Source of the DNA: Microvirga pudoricolor | GTDB lineage: Bacteria > Pseudomonadota > Alphaproteobacteria > Rhizobiales > Beijerinckiaceae | Length of the DNA stretch: 64,000 nt | Direction of reading: 5' to 3' | NCBI RefSeq assembly: GCF_016892705.1 | Contig: NZ_JAFEMB010000001.1 | Location: 1,736,001-1,800,000 of the forward strand | Part shown: positions 44,371-53,178 of the stretch, one piece after another | Layout of the letters: the number at the start of each line of letters is the position of its first letter | Position numbering within the stretch: the first letter of the stretch is position 1 | Translations under genes and position numbers: made by a program | Notes under the pieces: model-generated | Databases searched by the model: none | Seen by the model: the letters and a program-made list of their open reading frames with translations, nothing else | What the model was told of the DNA's origin: nothing

Positions 44371-45473
44371 TGGCCCGCCGCTGACGGGGCCGTGGCGGAG
44401 CCGGGCGCCCGCTCGGGGTGGAAGCCGGAGTCCGGCCCGCCCGATTGCGGGGCCAGGAGGTCCGGCGTCGTGGGACCGGCATTGCGCTTGAGATCGAACT
44501 GGCCGGTCTTGCGGAAGCGGATCAGGTAGGAATCGACCAGGCCCTCGTAGGCCGTGGGCGTGATGCCCAGGCCCTGGAGCGTGCGGCCTTCCCGCAGGGC
44601 GGCCTCGGACACCAGGTTGTCCTGCTCCAGCAGGATCGCCTGGTCGCGGGTCATCACCATCTCGTCGGCCAGCAGGCCGAGGGTCAGGCTGTCGAGGGTT
44701 CCCATCACCGATCCCTGGAGACGCGCGACGGGGTTGGGCAGCGGCACGATGAGGCGCCGGCGCTCCGTGACCCGCAGCACGTATTCGACGAGCTCCCGCA
44801 AGGTGGCGACCTGCGGGCCGCCGAACTCGTAGATCCGCCCGCCCGGCACCGCGCCGTCCACGGCCTTCACGATGGCGGCCGCCACGTCGCCCGCATAGAC
44901 CGGCTGGAAGCGGGTGTCGGACCCCGCGAGCGGCAGGACCGGCAGCATGCGGGCGAGGGTCGCGAAGCGGTTGAAGAAGCTGTCGCCGGGGCCGAACATC
45001 AGGGACGGGCGCATGACCACCGCGTCGGGCCGCGCGGCCAGGAGCCCGGCCTCGCCCTCCGCCTTGGAGCGGGCATAGGCGGATTCGGATGAGGACTCCG
45101 CTCCGATGGCCGAGACGTGGGTGAGGCTGGCATGGGCCGGCGTCACTTCGGCGATGATCCGCGGACCTTCGGCCTGGAGGGCGTCGAAGCTCTGGCGGCC
45201 GCTCTCCTGGAGAATGCCCACGAGGTTGATCACGTGATCGGCCTTGGCCACCGCATGGGCCACCGAGTCGCGGTTTCGCAGGTTGGCGTGGATTGGGTAG
45301 ATCTGGCCGACGCGGCCCAGCGGCAGGAAGTTGGACAGGTTGGGCTGGCGCGTGGGCACGAGCACCCGGTAGCCCTGCTGCGCGAGGGCACCCACCACGT
45401 AGCTGCCCAGAAAGCCCGAGCCGCCGAAAACCGTGACCACCTGATCGATGGGCTTGCGAATGGCGCCGATCAT
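44367..45473 (-). CDS. NDUFA9-like NAD(P)-binding protein (atypical SDR)
   Basis: A 368-aa protein related to the complex I accessory subunit NDUFA9. The Rossmann motif is VVTVFGGSGFLGSYVVGALA (about 12-31), and the SDR region reads GESSSESAYARSKAEGE-like (YxxxK), PSLMFGPGDSFFNRF, and PLAGSDTRFQPVYAGDVAAA. A role in complex I stability or lipid/quinone metabolism is inferred from homologues. It is the last core gene before tRNA-Leu and the island. Confidence 0.85.
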   Translation of the reverse strand: MIGAIRKPIDQVVTVFGGSGFLGSYVVGALAQQGYRVLVPTRQPNLSNFLPLGRVGQIYPIHANLRNRDSVAHAVAKADHVINLVGILQESGRQSFDALQAEGPRIIAEVTPAHASLTHVSAIGAESSSESAYARSKAEGEAGLLAARPDAVVMRPSLMFGPGDSFFNRFATLARMLPVLPLAGSDTRFQPVYAGDVAAAIVKAVDGAVPGGRIYEFGGPQVATLRELVEYVLRVTERRRLIVPLPNPVARLQGSVMGTLDSLTLGLLADEMVMTRDQAILLEQDNLVSEAALREGRTLQGLGITPTAYEGLVDSYLIRFRKTGQFDLKRNAGPTTPDLLAPQSGGPDSGFHPERAPGSATAPSAAGH

Positions 45474-45662
45474 AAGATGCCTCCTGCCCGCCGCGAACGG
45501 GCCTGCGCCCTCCGAGGGGCGGAATGCGGAATTCTGGACTGTCTCTAGTCAAACGTCTCAGGCCTGTGAAGGGGTGCACGCCCCCCAATCGAAAGAACCC
45601 GCATTTTCCCCGATTGACGCCGCCCCCGAAGCACCGTAAACGAACCCTCGCCGAACAGGCAT

Positions 45663-45747
45663 GCCCAGGTGGCGGAATTGGTAGACGCACTGCTTTCAGG
45701 TAGCAGCGGGTAACACCGTGGAGGTTCGAGTCCTCTCCTGGGCACCA
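45663..45747 (+). tRNA. tRNA-Leu(CAG)
   Basis: An 85-nt class II tRNA with a long variable arm. The acceptor GCCCAGG pairs with CCTGGGC, and CCA is encoded. The anticodon stem CTGCT/AGCAG holds loop TTCAGGT with anticodon CAG. The T loop TTCGAGT is normal. Its 3' end is the integration site of the adjoining island and remains complete after integration. Confidence 0.95.
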
Positions 45748-45750
45748 TCT
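45732..45750 (+). repeat. attL core (tRNA side)
   Basis: CCTCTCCTGGGCACCATCT, covering the T-arm end, acceptor and CCA of tRNA-Leu plus three bases. Identical to the copy at 61063. Confidence 0.9.
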
Positions 45751-45912
45751 CTCTTCGAGAGAGTTGGTATTTCAATAACTTAGCTTACCAAATAGCTCTT
45801 GATCAAAAACCTGGGGTGAAAACCTGGGGGACTTTGGGCCGCTTCTGTTCCTCCAAGAAGGCACAAAAAAGCCGCCCATGGGCGGCTCTTGATAAGAGGG
45901 TGAGGATAAATC

Positions 45913-47265
45913 TCACGCGACTTCTGCCCCCAAGTCGGCAGGCTTGATGTCAGACCGGAAATCAGTCTCGTTTTGCGCGCGCCATACCAGATACCTCTGG
46001 TAACCTTGTTCAGACGCAACGCTCCGCATATAGTCGCGACCGTACCGGTCGATTTCCTTGGGAGTACGGTGGCCAGTGATGGCCATGATCTGATGGACGG
46101 AAAGACCCATCATGATCAGACGGCAGACCCCAGCCTTCCGAAGGCCATGAAGTGAAAACCGCCTTTTCATGCCGGTCTTCAACATCAGCTTCTTGATCGC
46201 ATCCTGCATCATATTGCCAAGACTACCTTCGGCGTATGGCCGATCTGGCTGGGATAGGTTGCCTTTGTCATGCACGAGGTAAAACGTCTCGCCCAGGATG
46301 CCTGCCTCCTTCGCGGCTTCAAGCGAGTCGCGAAGTTCTGGAAACTGCGGCACGTAGGCAGTTACTGGCTTCTTATTGCGAAGTTTGTGCTGAACGAACG
46401 AGAGCCGGTCATTGCCGGATCGATCCTTTTCAAGCACAGGGTGGCCTAGCCGGGGCAGATCAGCGCGTCTTTGCGTCGTGTAGTAGGCGAGATCGAACAA
46501 AAGCCGTTCCTTGGTCCCGAGCTTAAACTCGCTTTGGAAGAGAGCAATCTCTTCCAAGCTCGGGGTCCGGTGGCCGTCCTCATTCTCGGGATCGAATGTC
46601 TTAATATCGCGAGCCCAGTTCCGCCCACCCACAAGCCGAGTATGATTATGAACCAAATAAGATAGGACTCCACTGATAAATTTGTGGCGAGTATTTGCCG
46701 CCGAAAAGTTGGTTTGGACCTCGCGCTCTTCTCCTGTGATCTCATCGCGCACTGTTTTCCACTTGAGCTTCCGCTTCATGAGGATCAGCACCGACTCGCC
46801 GTTGAAGTCGGAAAGCGGACAATCCCCATACCGCAGGTGTGTGAATCTGGCATGAGGCTCGTCCCAGGTGCTCTCCAAGACGTTCCTACGATTGCGTTTA
46901 TCGCGGTTGGACATCGCACGATAGGTCGGATCGTTGGCGAAGTAGTCCTGGCACGCCCAACGCCATGTAGCGGGCGCAGCCTTCAACACTTGCGGATTCT
47001 CGGCCTTGACCGAGCGGACCTGAAAGGGTTGTCCCTGTTTGGCCGCCAGGAGTTCAGTGTCGAACTCAATGGATGGGTAGGGAGCGCGAATTCGGACTTT
47101 TCCTTTTCCAGGGGGCTCGTAGTAAATCACGACCTTGCCCCACTCAGTCGCATACGCATTTGTGTACATATGCGAACCAAGCTTCTTATTGAGCTTTTCA
47201 GCCTCCAGCTTCGCCTGCTTGTAGCGTGTCGTCTTGGTCTTCGGATCGAGTTTCGGTCGTGCCAT
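45913..47265 (-). CDS. int: Tyrosine site-specific integrase
   Basis: A 450-aa phage-type integrase. The catalytic set is visible in the C-terminal half: first Arg in YYTTQRRADLPRLG (about 275), HxxR in RFSLHGLRKAG (about 378), GHR in MAITGHRTPKEIDR, and the nucleophile Tyr in DRYGRDYMRSVAS (about 417). The N-terminal 120 residues contain an arm-binding-like and a core-binding region. The 3' end faces tRNA-Leu. Its ATG overlaps the stop of the excisionase gene (TAATG), so the two are co-translated. Confidence 0.93.
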   Translation of the reverse strand: MARPKLDPKTKTTRYKQAKLEAEKLNKKLGSHMYTNAYATEWGKVVIYYEPPGKGKVRIRAPYPSIEFDTELLAAKQGQPFQVRSVKAENPQVLKAAPATWRWACQDYFANDPTYRAMSNRDKRNRRNVLESTWDEPHARFTHLRYGDCPLSDFNGESVLILMKRKLKWKTVRDEITGEEREVQTNFSAANTRHKFISGVLSYLVHNHTRLVGGRNWARDIKTFDPENEDGHRTPSLEEIALFQSEFKLGTKERLLFDLAYYTTQRRADLPRLGHPVLEKDRSGNDRLSFVQHKLRNKKPVTAYVPQFPELRDSLEAAKEAGILGETFYLVHDKGNLSQPDRPYAEGSLGNMMQDAIKKLMLKTGMKRRFSLHGLRKAGVCRLIMMGLSVHQIMAITGHRTPKEIDRYGRDYMRSVASEQGYQRYLVWRAQNETDFRSDIKPADLGAEVA

Positions 47266-47516
47266 TATGCTGCCCTCTGATCCGCCCATGGGTTGTGGAT
47301 GCTTTGAGTGCCAGCAGTCTGATTGCGGCGCGGCAATCGGTCAAAACACTCATCAAGCTCGTAGACGCACCATACCCTACGACCGTCAATTTCGAAGGGT
47401 TGGGGCATTCTTCCGTCCGCAACCATCTGCTCGAACTTCGTTTCGCCTACCCCAATGTGGGCGGCAGCTTTCTGGCGAGAAAAACCCCGAGGGGAGTAAA
47501 CACGGGAGGTGTTCAT
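47265..47516 (-). CDS. AlpA-like excisionase / small winged-helix regulator
   Basis: An 83-aa protein (MNTSRVYSPRGFSRQKAAAH, IGVGETKFEQMVADGRMPQP, FEIDGRRVWCVYELDECFD). It shows the compact helix-turn-helix plus wing of AlpA/excisionase proteins that bend DNA for excision. It is immediately upstream of the integrase and translationally coupled to it, fitting a direction-control role. Confidence 0.82.
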   Translation of the reverse strand: MNTSRVYSPRGFSRQKAAAHIGVGETKFEQMVADGRMPQPFEIDGRRVWCVYELDECFDRLPRRNQTAGTQSIHNPWADQRAA

Positions 47517-47734
47517 TTGTGCTTCATCGGAGCGCACCGGGTCCACGCTCCTTATTCTAAACTCCCGGTGACCGCCTCAGCGGACGGCGCGTTTGGACAG
47601 GTGGTAATCCGCTCTTCCGGTCAAATCTGAAAAGAATCGACAGGAAATACCGAGTTATTGGGCAGCTTACCCCTGTGGGAAGTCTGCGGACCGAAATCCG
47701 CAGAATGAAGGCTTACGTACGACCTCAGCGGGCG

Positions 47735-48112
47735 TCAGGCCGCACGTTGGGCATGCCACTGAGCTTGGAGTTCCACCGCCAAGCAGGCGAGTTCATAATC
47801 CTGGCGCTCCTGCTCTTCTCGCAGGAATTGCACCCACTCGCTCGCAAGCAGAACGCTGACTCCGAACCTGAGCTTGAAATGCACTTGTTCGGCTGGGGTG
47901 TAAGCATAGATCAGATAGCCTCCGAAAGAGTGGTCGTATTTGAAGGCCAAGCCGTGGGTTCGGCAAAATTTCCGTACCTCACCTGACTTGAATCGAGGAC
48001 CACACTCATAACTCCAATTAGTGTCTTGGTGTGAGGTCCACAGTTGAAATGATTGCTCGCCGTTGCCTGATGAGCGTTCAAGGACAGAAATATTAGTAAT
48101 AACTTGTGTCAT
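47735..48112 (-). CDS. Island hypothetical protein (125 aa)
   Basis: A 125-aa protein (MTQVITNISVLERSSGNGEQ...). The middle is Tyr/Phe-rich (YECGPRFKSGEVRKFCRTHG, then YDHSFGGYLIYAYTP) and the C-terminus is a charged helix (EEQERQDYELACLAVELQAQ). No recognised domain. It is transcribed toward the integrase and has low GC. Confidence 0.6.
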   Translation of the reverse strand: MTQVITNISVLERSSGNGEQSFQLWTSHQDTNWSYECGPRFKSGEVRKFCRTHGLAFKYDHSFGGYLIYAYTPAEQVHFKLRFGVSVLLASEWVQFLREEQERQDYELACLAVELQAQWHAQRAA

Positions 48113-48281
48113 AATTGAATGAATCTTGATAATTATAAGGATGTACCCTGAAGTACATGATTAAGGTTGCTAGGTAGGTCGCAAAAAGGCAGAAACTCTA
48201 ATCTGCATATCATGAATGCACATTTGTGATATCTGAGGCTTGAGTGGCTATCTTGCTCGACGTTTATAGCATCGATCAGAA

Positions 48282-48977
48282 TTAGAACGGGCTGCCGTTT
48301 ATGAATGCGCGAATTTGTGGATCGATCTGAGGAGGGTTCAGGGGATGGAGATGGTCCTGTTGAGACATCCAATTCGCCTCCTTCTCCCTCGCCTCTCGCT
48401 GCCAGTTCAACAGTGCCTGACCCTTGAGAATCGCTGCATGGGTTGGTGTTCCTGATTTGCGGCGCACGCCAGCCTTTTTCGTCGGCTTCATGCCTTCAAG
48501 TTCAACATGTGCACCGTCGTTGTAGACAAACCCGCTGAACACCCCACCCTCGGTCCGAGCAATGAAGACAAATTGGCCAACGAAATATTGGGTGCCTGGA
48601 GGACTCGATACGTGACCCATCTTCACCAGTTCAAAGTGGCCGCTCTGTTGCATCTTCATCGCTTCGGTCGAAACATCCGAATAGACAGAAAGCATTTCAG
48701 CATCCATCCCATTAGCCTCGTGCTTCTTTTTGGCCCAGGTCAGGACCGTTTTTGGGTCAACCAGTTGAACAACCCGCCACCATTCCGGTTTCTTCAGGTC
48801 GATGTTCCATCCGGAAGTCCAGGCAAACAGCTTCAGGGCGAAGTCGCTCTTGCCTTTGACCCGAGCGGCCACAGACCGATTATCGAAGAACTGAGCCTGA
48901 AGCACAGTGATCGAGTCCATGACGGGCAAACGAGCCCACGATGCGTCTTTGGATGAATTGATCAATTTCTTTGACAT
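48282..48977 (-). CDS. Island hypothetical protein (231 aa)
   Basis: A 231-aa soluble protein (MSKKLINSSKDASWARLPVM, WTSGWNIDLKKPEWWRVVQL, VDPKTVLTWAKKKHE, QYFVGQFVFIARTEGGVFSG, FVYNDGAHVELEGM). It is rich in Trp and Lys. The beta-rich centre could be a nucleic-acid or capsid-like fold, but no family is recognised. It starts at ATG 48977 next to an AT-rich region with inverted repeats that may hold its promoter. Confidence 0.65.
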   Translation of the reverse strand: MSKKLINSSKDASWARLPVMDSITVLQAQFFDNRSVAARVKGKSDFALKLFAWTSGWNIDLKKPEWWRVVQLVDPKTVLTWAKKKHEANGMDAEMLSVYSDVSTEAMKMQQSGHFELVKMGHVSSPPGTQYFVGQFVFIARTEGGVFSGFVYNDGAHVELEGMKPTKKAGVRRKSGTPTHAAILKGQALLNWQREAREKEANWMSQQDHLHPLNPPQIDPQIRAFINGSPF

Positions 48978-49262
48978 ATAAAATACCCTAAGTACAAAGC
49001 AGAACAGTTGTTCTTGTTACACATAAATCGTACAATTTTTGAATGTCTAAAGTCGATATTTTTTTATTGTTTCTCATTAGTATGATCGAGAGATAGATAT
49101 ACTAATATTTACTAATGAGAAACTGAGCTTAAGCTCGTTTCTTCGGCCTTTCAGCCCGTATCTAATATCGCTTTCGCTATCTATCTCCTTCCAGTCGATA
49201 CAAAATCTAATAGGTCAGCCGCTCCGCACCTGCCCCTGACGGCACTCGCCAGGGCTCATGCG
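48978..49262. other. AT-rich non-coding stretch with palindromes
   Basis: About 285 bases, the most AT-rich of the window, without a supported gene. It holds the inverted repeat at 49069-49123 and the palindrome at 49125-49136, with pyrimidine/AT runs between. Candidate promoter/operator or replication region of the island. Confidence 0.55.
49069..49123. repeat. 14-bp perfect inverted repeat
   Basis: GTTTCTCATTAGTA (49069-49082) and TACTAATGAGAAAC (49110-49123) are perfect inverted copies with a 27-base spacer. A third partial copy, TACTAATA, lies inside at 49100-49107. The twelve-base palindrome GAGCTTAAGCTC (49125-49136) follows directly. Confidence 0.75.
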
Positions 49263-49754
49263 TCAATTCAACAGACGACGGGCTGTTAGCCACCGCGTCT
49301 TCGATTGACGGAAAGAGATCAAAGGAGCGAATTCGCTTCCGCTCGGCTGCGCCTCGTCAGGCCCAAAGGACAGGACCAAGTCGAGAGGAAGCCATCCCGT
49401 ACATTGACAACGTCGAGACATGACGCCGCCCAAGGCCCCAACGCCCATTCGCGATGGGTATCTGGACCCTGGTTCTCCGACCAACTCAAACCATCGCGGT
49501 GGATCGAGCGGCATCAGCCTCAGCAGATCGCTCCGGGTCTTGGCCAGGATGACGATCTTCACTCGCCTATGGTCCTTAAGCCGATACTCGATCAGGCTAT
49601 CCGGCATCATCTCGGCAAGCATCGAGACGATCTGCAACATCACTGCACGGCAGTGAGAGAGCAGGCACGTGATTTCCGCAGAATGGTGCAGCCTCCTATC
49701 CCCGGCGTGGGTGCAGACCTTGTGGAACTCAGTAATTTGACAGGCAGCGCTCAC
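49263..49754 (-). CDS. Doubtful hypothetical ORF
   Basis: A 163-aa frame containing plausible protein-like stretches (DSLIEYRLKDHRRVKIVILA, LLRLMPLDPPRWFELV). Overlapping plus-strand frames (49305-49844 and 49420-49656) are also open, and I cannot decide between them from sequence alone. The whole stretch 49263-49961 may be a decayed gene. Confidence 0.3.
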   Translation of the reverse strand: MSAACQITEFHKVCTHAGDRRLHHSAEITCLLSHCRAVMLQIVSMLAEMMPDSLIEYRLKDHRRVKIVILAKTRSDLLRLMPLDPPRWFELVGEPGSRYPSRMGVGALGGVMSRRCQCTGWLPLDLVLSFGPDEAQPSGSEFAPLISFRQSKTRWLTARRLLN

Positions 49755-49961
49755 AGCGATCTCCTAAAGCAATGGCAGGAGATATCCATCGCAGTGGAGA
49801 GTTGTAAAGAGAAAATTTCACCTCATGTCAAAGTATTAAAATAGTAATACGAAAAAACTATACGTTGTGTTAGTGAGCTTAAATCAATTAATAATAAAAT
49901 CGTAACCGAAAATATTATTTGGCAGACATATGTGTTATTAGAGACCGCATAAATACGTCCA

Positions 49962-50513
49962 GTGCGCCACACATGCCGATCCGCCCATCGCTGTAACCAG
50001 ACTGTCTGCGAAACCTGCTGCTGGCGGTATTGTGGCCGCGTGGCTCGCCAAATCCTCCGAGTGAAAGCTGGCGAGGTGTGCCGGTTCGAATTTGCGGTTC
50101 CTGGCATGACACAGGACAGCTTCAGATCGTGGCGGATAACAACCCGCAACTTCATCGACTATCGGCGCAGAAAGTGTCCCCTGTGGAAGTCAGTCGGCCT
50201 TTACGCTTGGCTGACCCAGGATGGCACCATACGAGGTGTCATCAATCTCGGCTCACTCGCTTCAACAGAAATTCTCGCTGGTTTCAGTTCGCGGTGGCCG
50301 ACCATCATCGAGCCTATCGAGCCGAACAGGTTGCGTGCAGAGCTTTACGCCATTGCCCATCCATCCGTGATCTCGACCGATCCCAACTTCCGTGGTCGTT
50401 ATCAGGCCATAAAATTGGCAGTTCGACCTAGCCGGAGAGGTCGAGTGATTAGGGAGAGGCCGGGTTGCTCGTCGTTCGACTGTTCGCGCGAGCCAATGCC
50501 GGTGCTGGTTTAG
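49962..50513 (+). CDS. Cysteine-rich island protein, possibly replication-related
   Basis: A 183-aa protein starting at GTG 49962; the frame is closed just upstream by a TAA at 49950. A dense N-terminal Cys/His cluster (TCRSAHRCNQTVCETCCWRY, then CG) looks like a small zinc-binding module of the kind found in plasmid or phage replication proteins. A domain with WRITTRNFIDYRRRK, then GLYAWLTQDGTIRGVINLG, follows. I see no HUH or Tyr motif that would prove a rolling-circle initiator. The C-terminus is basic and low-complexity. Confidence 0.55.
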   Translation: MRHTCRSAHRCNQTVCETCCWRYCGRVARQILRVKAGEVCRFEFAVPGMTQDSFRSWRITTRNFIDYRRRKCPLWKSVGLYAWLTQDGTIRGVINLGSLASTEILAGFSSRWPTIIEPIEPNRLRAELYAIAHPSVISTDPNFRGRYQAIKLAVRPSRRGRVIRERPGCSSFDCSREPMPVLV

Positions 50514-50600
50514 ATAAATACCATGCGAATTCTACCCCTGGTGTGGGCCAGCGCCATAATCCCGTGGGTCAAAGAAAAACAATAAGAGGAGCCCGCACCA

Positions 50601-50930
50601 ATGTGTGAAACAGTCTCAGCGATCTATCCGATCTCGCTTGACCAAGCCTTTGAAGCCGCTGAGTGCATGAACCTGTCAGGGCTGGAGACCACTATCGAGG
50701 TGTCACCTTTCAGCGGGTATTTCTGTTCCAACTTAAGTTCAGCGACCATGTTCATGCTCCGATTTGATGCACAGAGATGGCCCGCTGATGATCCGGACGT
50801 GTTCTTGATGATTACAGCGAGCCCTGAAGTGAATGAGGCTTGGTATGACGACCTCAAGATTCAGATGGTGGCAGTCGAGTTCGGAAGCCTGAACGATCTC
50901 CGTCGCTTCGAAATGGCACTGTGGACCTAA
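50601..50930 (+). CDS. Island hypothetical protein (109 aa)
   Basis: A 109-aa acidic protein (MCETVSAIYPISLDQAFEAA...) with AAGAGGA upstream of the ATG. The middle reads MLRFDAQRWPADDPDVFLMI. No domain recognised. Its stop is directly followed by the start (GTG 50931 / ATG 50934) of the next small gene, so the two form an operon. Confidence 0.65.
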   Translation: MCETVSAIYPISLDQAFEAAECMNLSGLETTIEVSPFSGYFCSNLSSATMFMLRFDAQRWPADDPDVFLMITASPEVNEAWYDDLKIQMVAVEFGSLNDLRRFEMALWT

Positions 50931-50933
50931 GTG

Positions 50934-51194
50934 ATGAGATTGTATGAAATCGACACGGCAGGAGATATCCTCCGCTCCCTCCAGCGTTCCACCCTGACCG
51001 GCATATGCCGGTCAGAACTGCTCCAGGCGCTATACGGTGACCCTGAGCCTTCTGAAACAGAGAAGTTGGAGGCTGACAGACTTCGGGCAGAGGTGGCGTT
51101 GAAGCTGGCCGATGCCGCTAAAAAGAATGCGGAGGCCGAGAAGGCACGAGCGATGGCACGAGCCGTTCGGGCGTCAAATCACCTAAAAGCATAG
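50934..51194 (+). CDS. Island small coiled-coil protein
   Basis: An 86-aa protein whose C-terminal half is a continuous charged helix (LEADRLRAEVALKLADAAKK, NAEAEKARAMARAV) expected to form a coiled coil. It follows the 109-aa gene without a gap. Unknown role. Confidence 0.6.
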   Translation: MRLYEIDTAGDILRSLQRSTLTGICRSELLQALYGDPEPSETEKLEADRLRAEVALKLADAAKKNAEAEKARAMARAVRASNHLKA

Positions 51195-51258
51195 TGGCTT
51201 TCCCGAGGCGGAAAACAGTAAGACAGATGCCAATCCGCTCGTCTCAGTAGAGCGAGTG

Positions 51259-52914
51259 ATGGGGGCAGCAGTGGCTTACAGAACCAAAACCTATAAAATC
51301 TCCTACACCGGGTCGATCCTCTCCTATGGCATTGGTGATTTCAATCGCGATGGACGGCTGGATTTCGCCTTTGGCGGTCCTGAAACGCCGTTTAAGAACG
51401 TCACCCGCCCCTTCGAGATCATTTCGGTCACGTCTTCCGGGTCCGTTCTCGATTCGACCAAAATCATGAAATCGGTTCCCAAGGCTGTCCACGCTCGTGA
51501 GATGTTTGTGGGCGATCTCAACGGCGATGGCGTCGATGACTTCTTCTCCGCCAATCACGGCTACGATACCCGCTCCGCGCCGGGCGAGCGCAACACCCTG
51601 ATGCTATCCTCTGGCGACAAGCTCGTGAACGCCTCCGGCAATCTCCCGGCTCGCAACGAGTTCTCGCACCACGTCGGGGGCGGCGACATCGACAATGATG
51701 GCGACATCGACCTGTTCACGGGCGGCTCGAACTGGGAGGAATTTGGCCCCTATTTTCTGATCAATGATGGCCGGGGTGGGTTTACACAGCGTGATGAGGG
51801 TATTCCCGACCGAATTGGGAAGGGGTACAATGACGCCTCGAATTCGGTCTATTCGAGCTTGCTCACCGACATCAATGGCGATGGCTTCCTCGATCTGGTC
51901 GCTGGATTCACCAACGACGCCTCGACGGCAGGCGTTACCTACCTCAATAACGGCAAGGGCACTTTCCTGCCGGAGACCGAAGCCGCCCTTCCCCGTGGGG
52001 TCTTTGGGGCCAAAAAGACGTTCGTGACCGATATCATTAGCGTCGATATCAACCGCGACGGCTCCAACGATCTTGTGTTGGCGACGGCATCGGAATCGCA
52101 CGGGGGCCAGAAACTGCAAATCCTGATCAACGACCGGACCGGCCATTTCCGCGACGAAACCAAGGCCCGGATCAAGCAGGATGGCAAGGGGCAATGGGAT
52201 CAGACCATCCAAGCCGCTGATATCGACAACGATGGCGACATGGACTTGATCGCTCAGGCTGACCTTGGCACGCCGACGACCCAGACGATGATCTGGATCA
52301 ATTCGAGCGGTAAGTTCAAACCGGCCCCGGCGTCGATGCTCAAGGATTTCCAGGGCACAATCATCGCCTTGGATTTCAATAAAGATGGGCGCATGGATTT
52401 CATGTCTTACCAGCAGGGTGGCAAGGCAAACGGCTGGATTGGCACCGACAAGTGGACTTTCAAAACCCACCTGAACACGTCTACCAAGGCCGCCTATCTC
52501 TGGGGTACAGCCTACAAAGATAACCTGAAAGGCGACAGCGGCAACAACAAGCTCGTGGGTGGCGGTGGCAACGACATACTGACTGGCGGCAAGGGTAAGG
52601 ATGCTTTCGTGTTCGATGCGCTGCTCAAGCGCAACGCGGACACGATCAAGGATTTCAGCGTGAAGGACGATTCGATCTGGCTGGAGAACGCGATCTTCCA
52701 AGGCGTCGGGTGGGGCACCCCCGCCAATCCCCGCCTGATGGCCGCTGACCAGTTCAAGCTCTACGGTGACGAAGGGGACGCCAAGATCATCTACAACAAG
52801 GCCAGCGGTGGCCTGTTCTATGACGCCGATGGGTCGGGCGACGGCGGGATGATCAAGTTCGCCCAGGTGGCCAAGAACCTGAAACTCACCGCAGCAGATT
52901 TCTACGTTATCTGA
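51259..52914 (+). CDS. FG-GAP/VCBS-repeat protein with RTX calcium-binding C-terminus
   Basis: A 551-aa protein with at least seven Asp-rich calcium-loop repeats (DFNRDGRLDF, DLNGDGVDDF, DIDNDGDIDL, DINGDGFLDL, DINRDGSNDL, DIDNDGDMDL, DFNKDGRMDF) that build a beta-propeller. Haemolysin-type nonapeptides follow (GGGGNDILTGGKGKDAF), and then a non-cleaved C-terminal type I secretion signal (about the last 60 residues). No N-terminal signal peptide is present, as usual for T1SS substrates. No T1SS transporter is in the island. It may bind surfaces or sugars; its role in the island is unknown. Confidence 0.85.
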   Translation: MGAAVAYRTKTYKISYTGSILSYGIGDFNRDGRLDFAFGGPETPFKNVTRPFEIISVTSSGSVLDSTKIMKSVPKAVHAREMFVGDLNGDGVDDFFSANHGYDTRSAPGERNTLMLSSGDKLVNASGNLPARNEFSHHVGGGDIDNDGDIDLFTGGSNWEEFGPYFLINDGRGGFTQRDEGIPDRIGKGYNDASNSVYSSLLTDINGDGFLDLVAGFTNDASTAGVTYLNNGKGTFLPETEAALPRGVFGAKKTFVTDIISVDINRDGSNDLVLATASESHGGQKLQILINDRTGHFRDETKARIKQDGKGQWDQTIQAADIDNDGDMDLIAQADLGTPTTQTMIWINSSGKFKPAPASMLKDFQGTIIALDFNKDGRMDFMSYQQGGKANGWIGTDKWTFKTHLNTSTKAAYLWGTAYKDNLKGDSGNNKLVGGGGNDILTGGKGKDAFVFDALLKRNADTIKDFSVKDDSIWLENAIFQGVGWGTPANPRLMAADQFKLYGDEGDAKIIYNKASGGLFYDADGSGDGGMIKFAQVAKNLKLTAADFYVI

Positions 52915-52929
52915 GCCCATATCCGAGCG

Positions 52930-52960
52930 AGGGCTGTTCCTGATAGAAAGCGACAGCCCT
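52930..52960 (+). terminator. Hairpin after the RTX gene
   Basis: AGGGCTGT pairs with ACAGCCCT, followed by TCCTATTCCTCC. The T-tract is weak, so this is a probable but not certain terminator. The rest of 52961-53178 shows no gene. Confidence 0.5.
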
Positions 52961-53178
52961 TCCTATTCCTCCAAGTTGGCGATCCTAGCGCCACCGAAGC
53001 TCGACGAGTTCAACCTCTCCATATTTCCGGCGAAGTTCTTGAACGACGAGAAATTCGGATGCGTGAAGCACGCGCACGGACGTGGAACTGATCGTCCAGG
53101 CCCTGCTGGCCTCTGATCTCTTGTATCTGAAACGAACCCACGCCATCGGTCTCATCGACATTCTTTTATCCTCCCGAA

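Noticed and set aside
49305..49844. Plus-strand gene of 179 codons
   Set aside because: Overlaps fully with a minus-strand frame of similar quality; neither has a domain, and no good Shine-Dalgarno is seen. Kept only as a low-confidence minus-strand entry.
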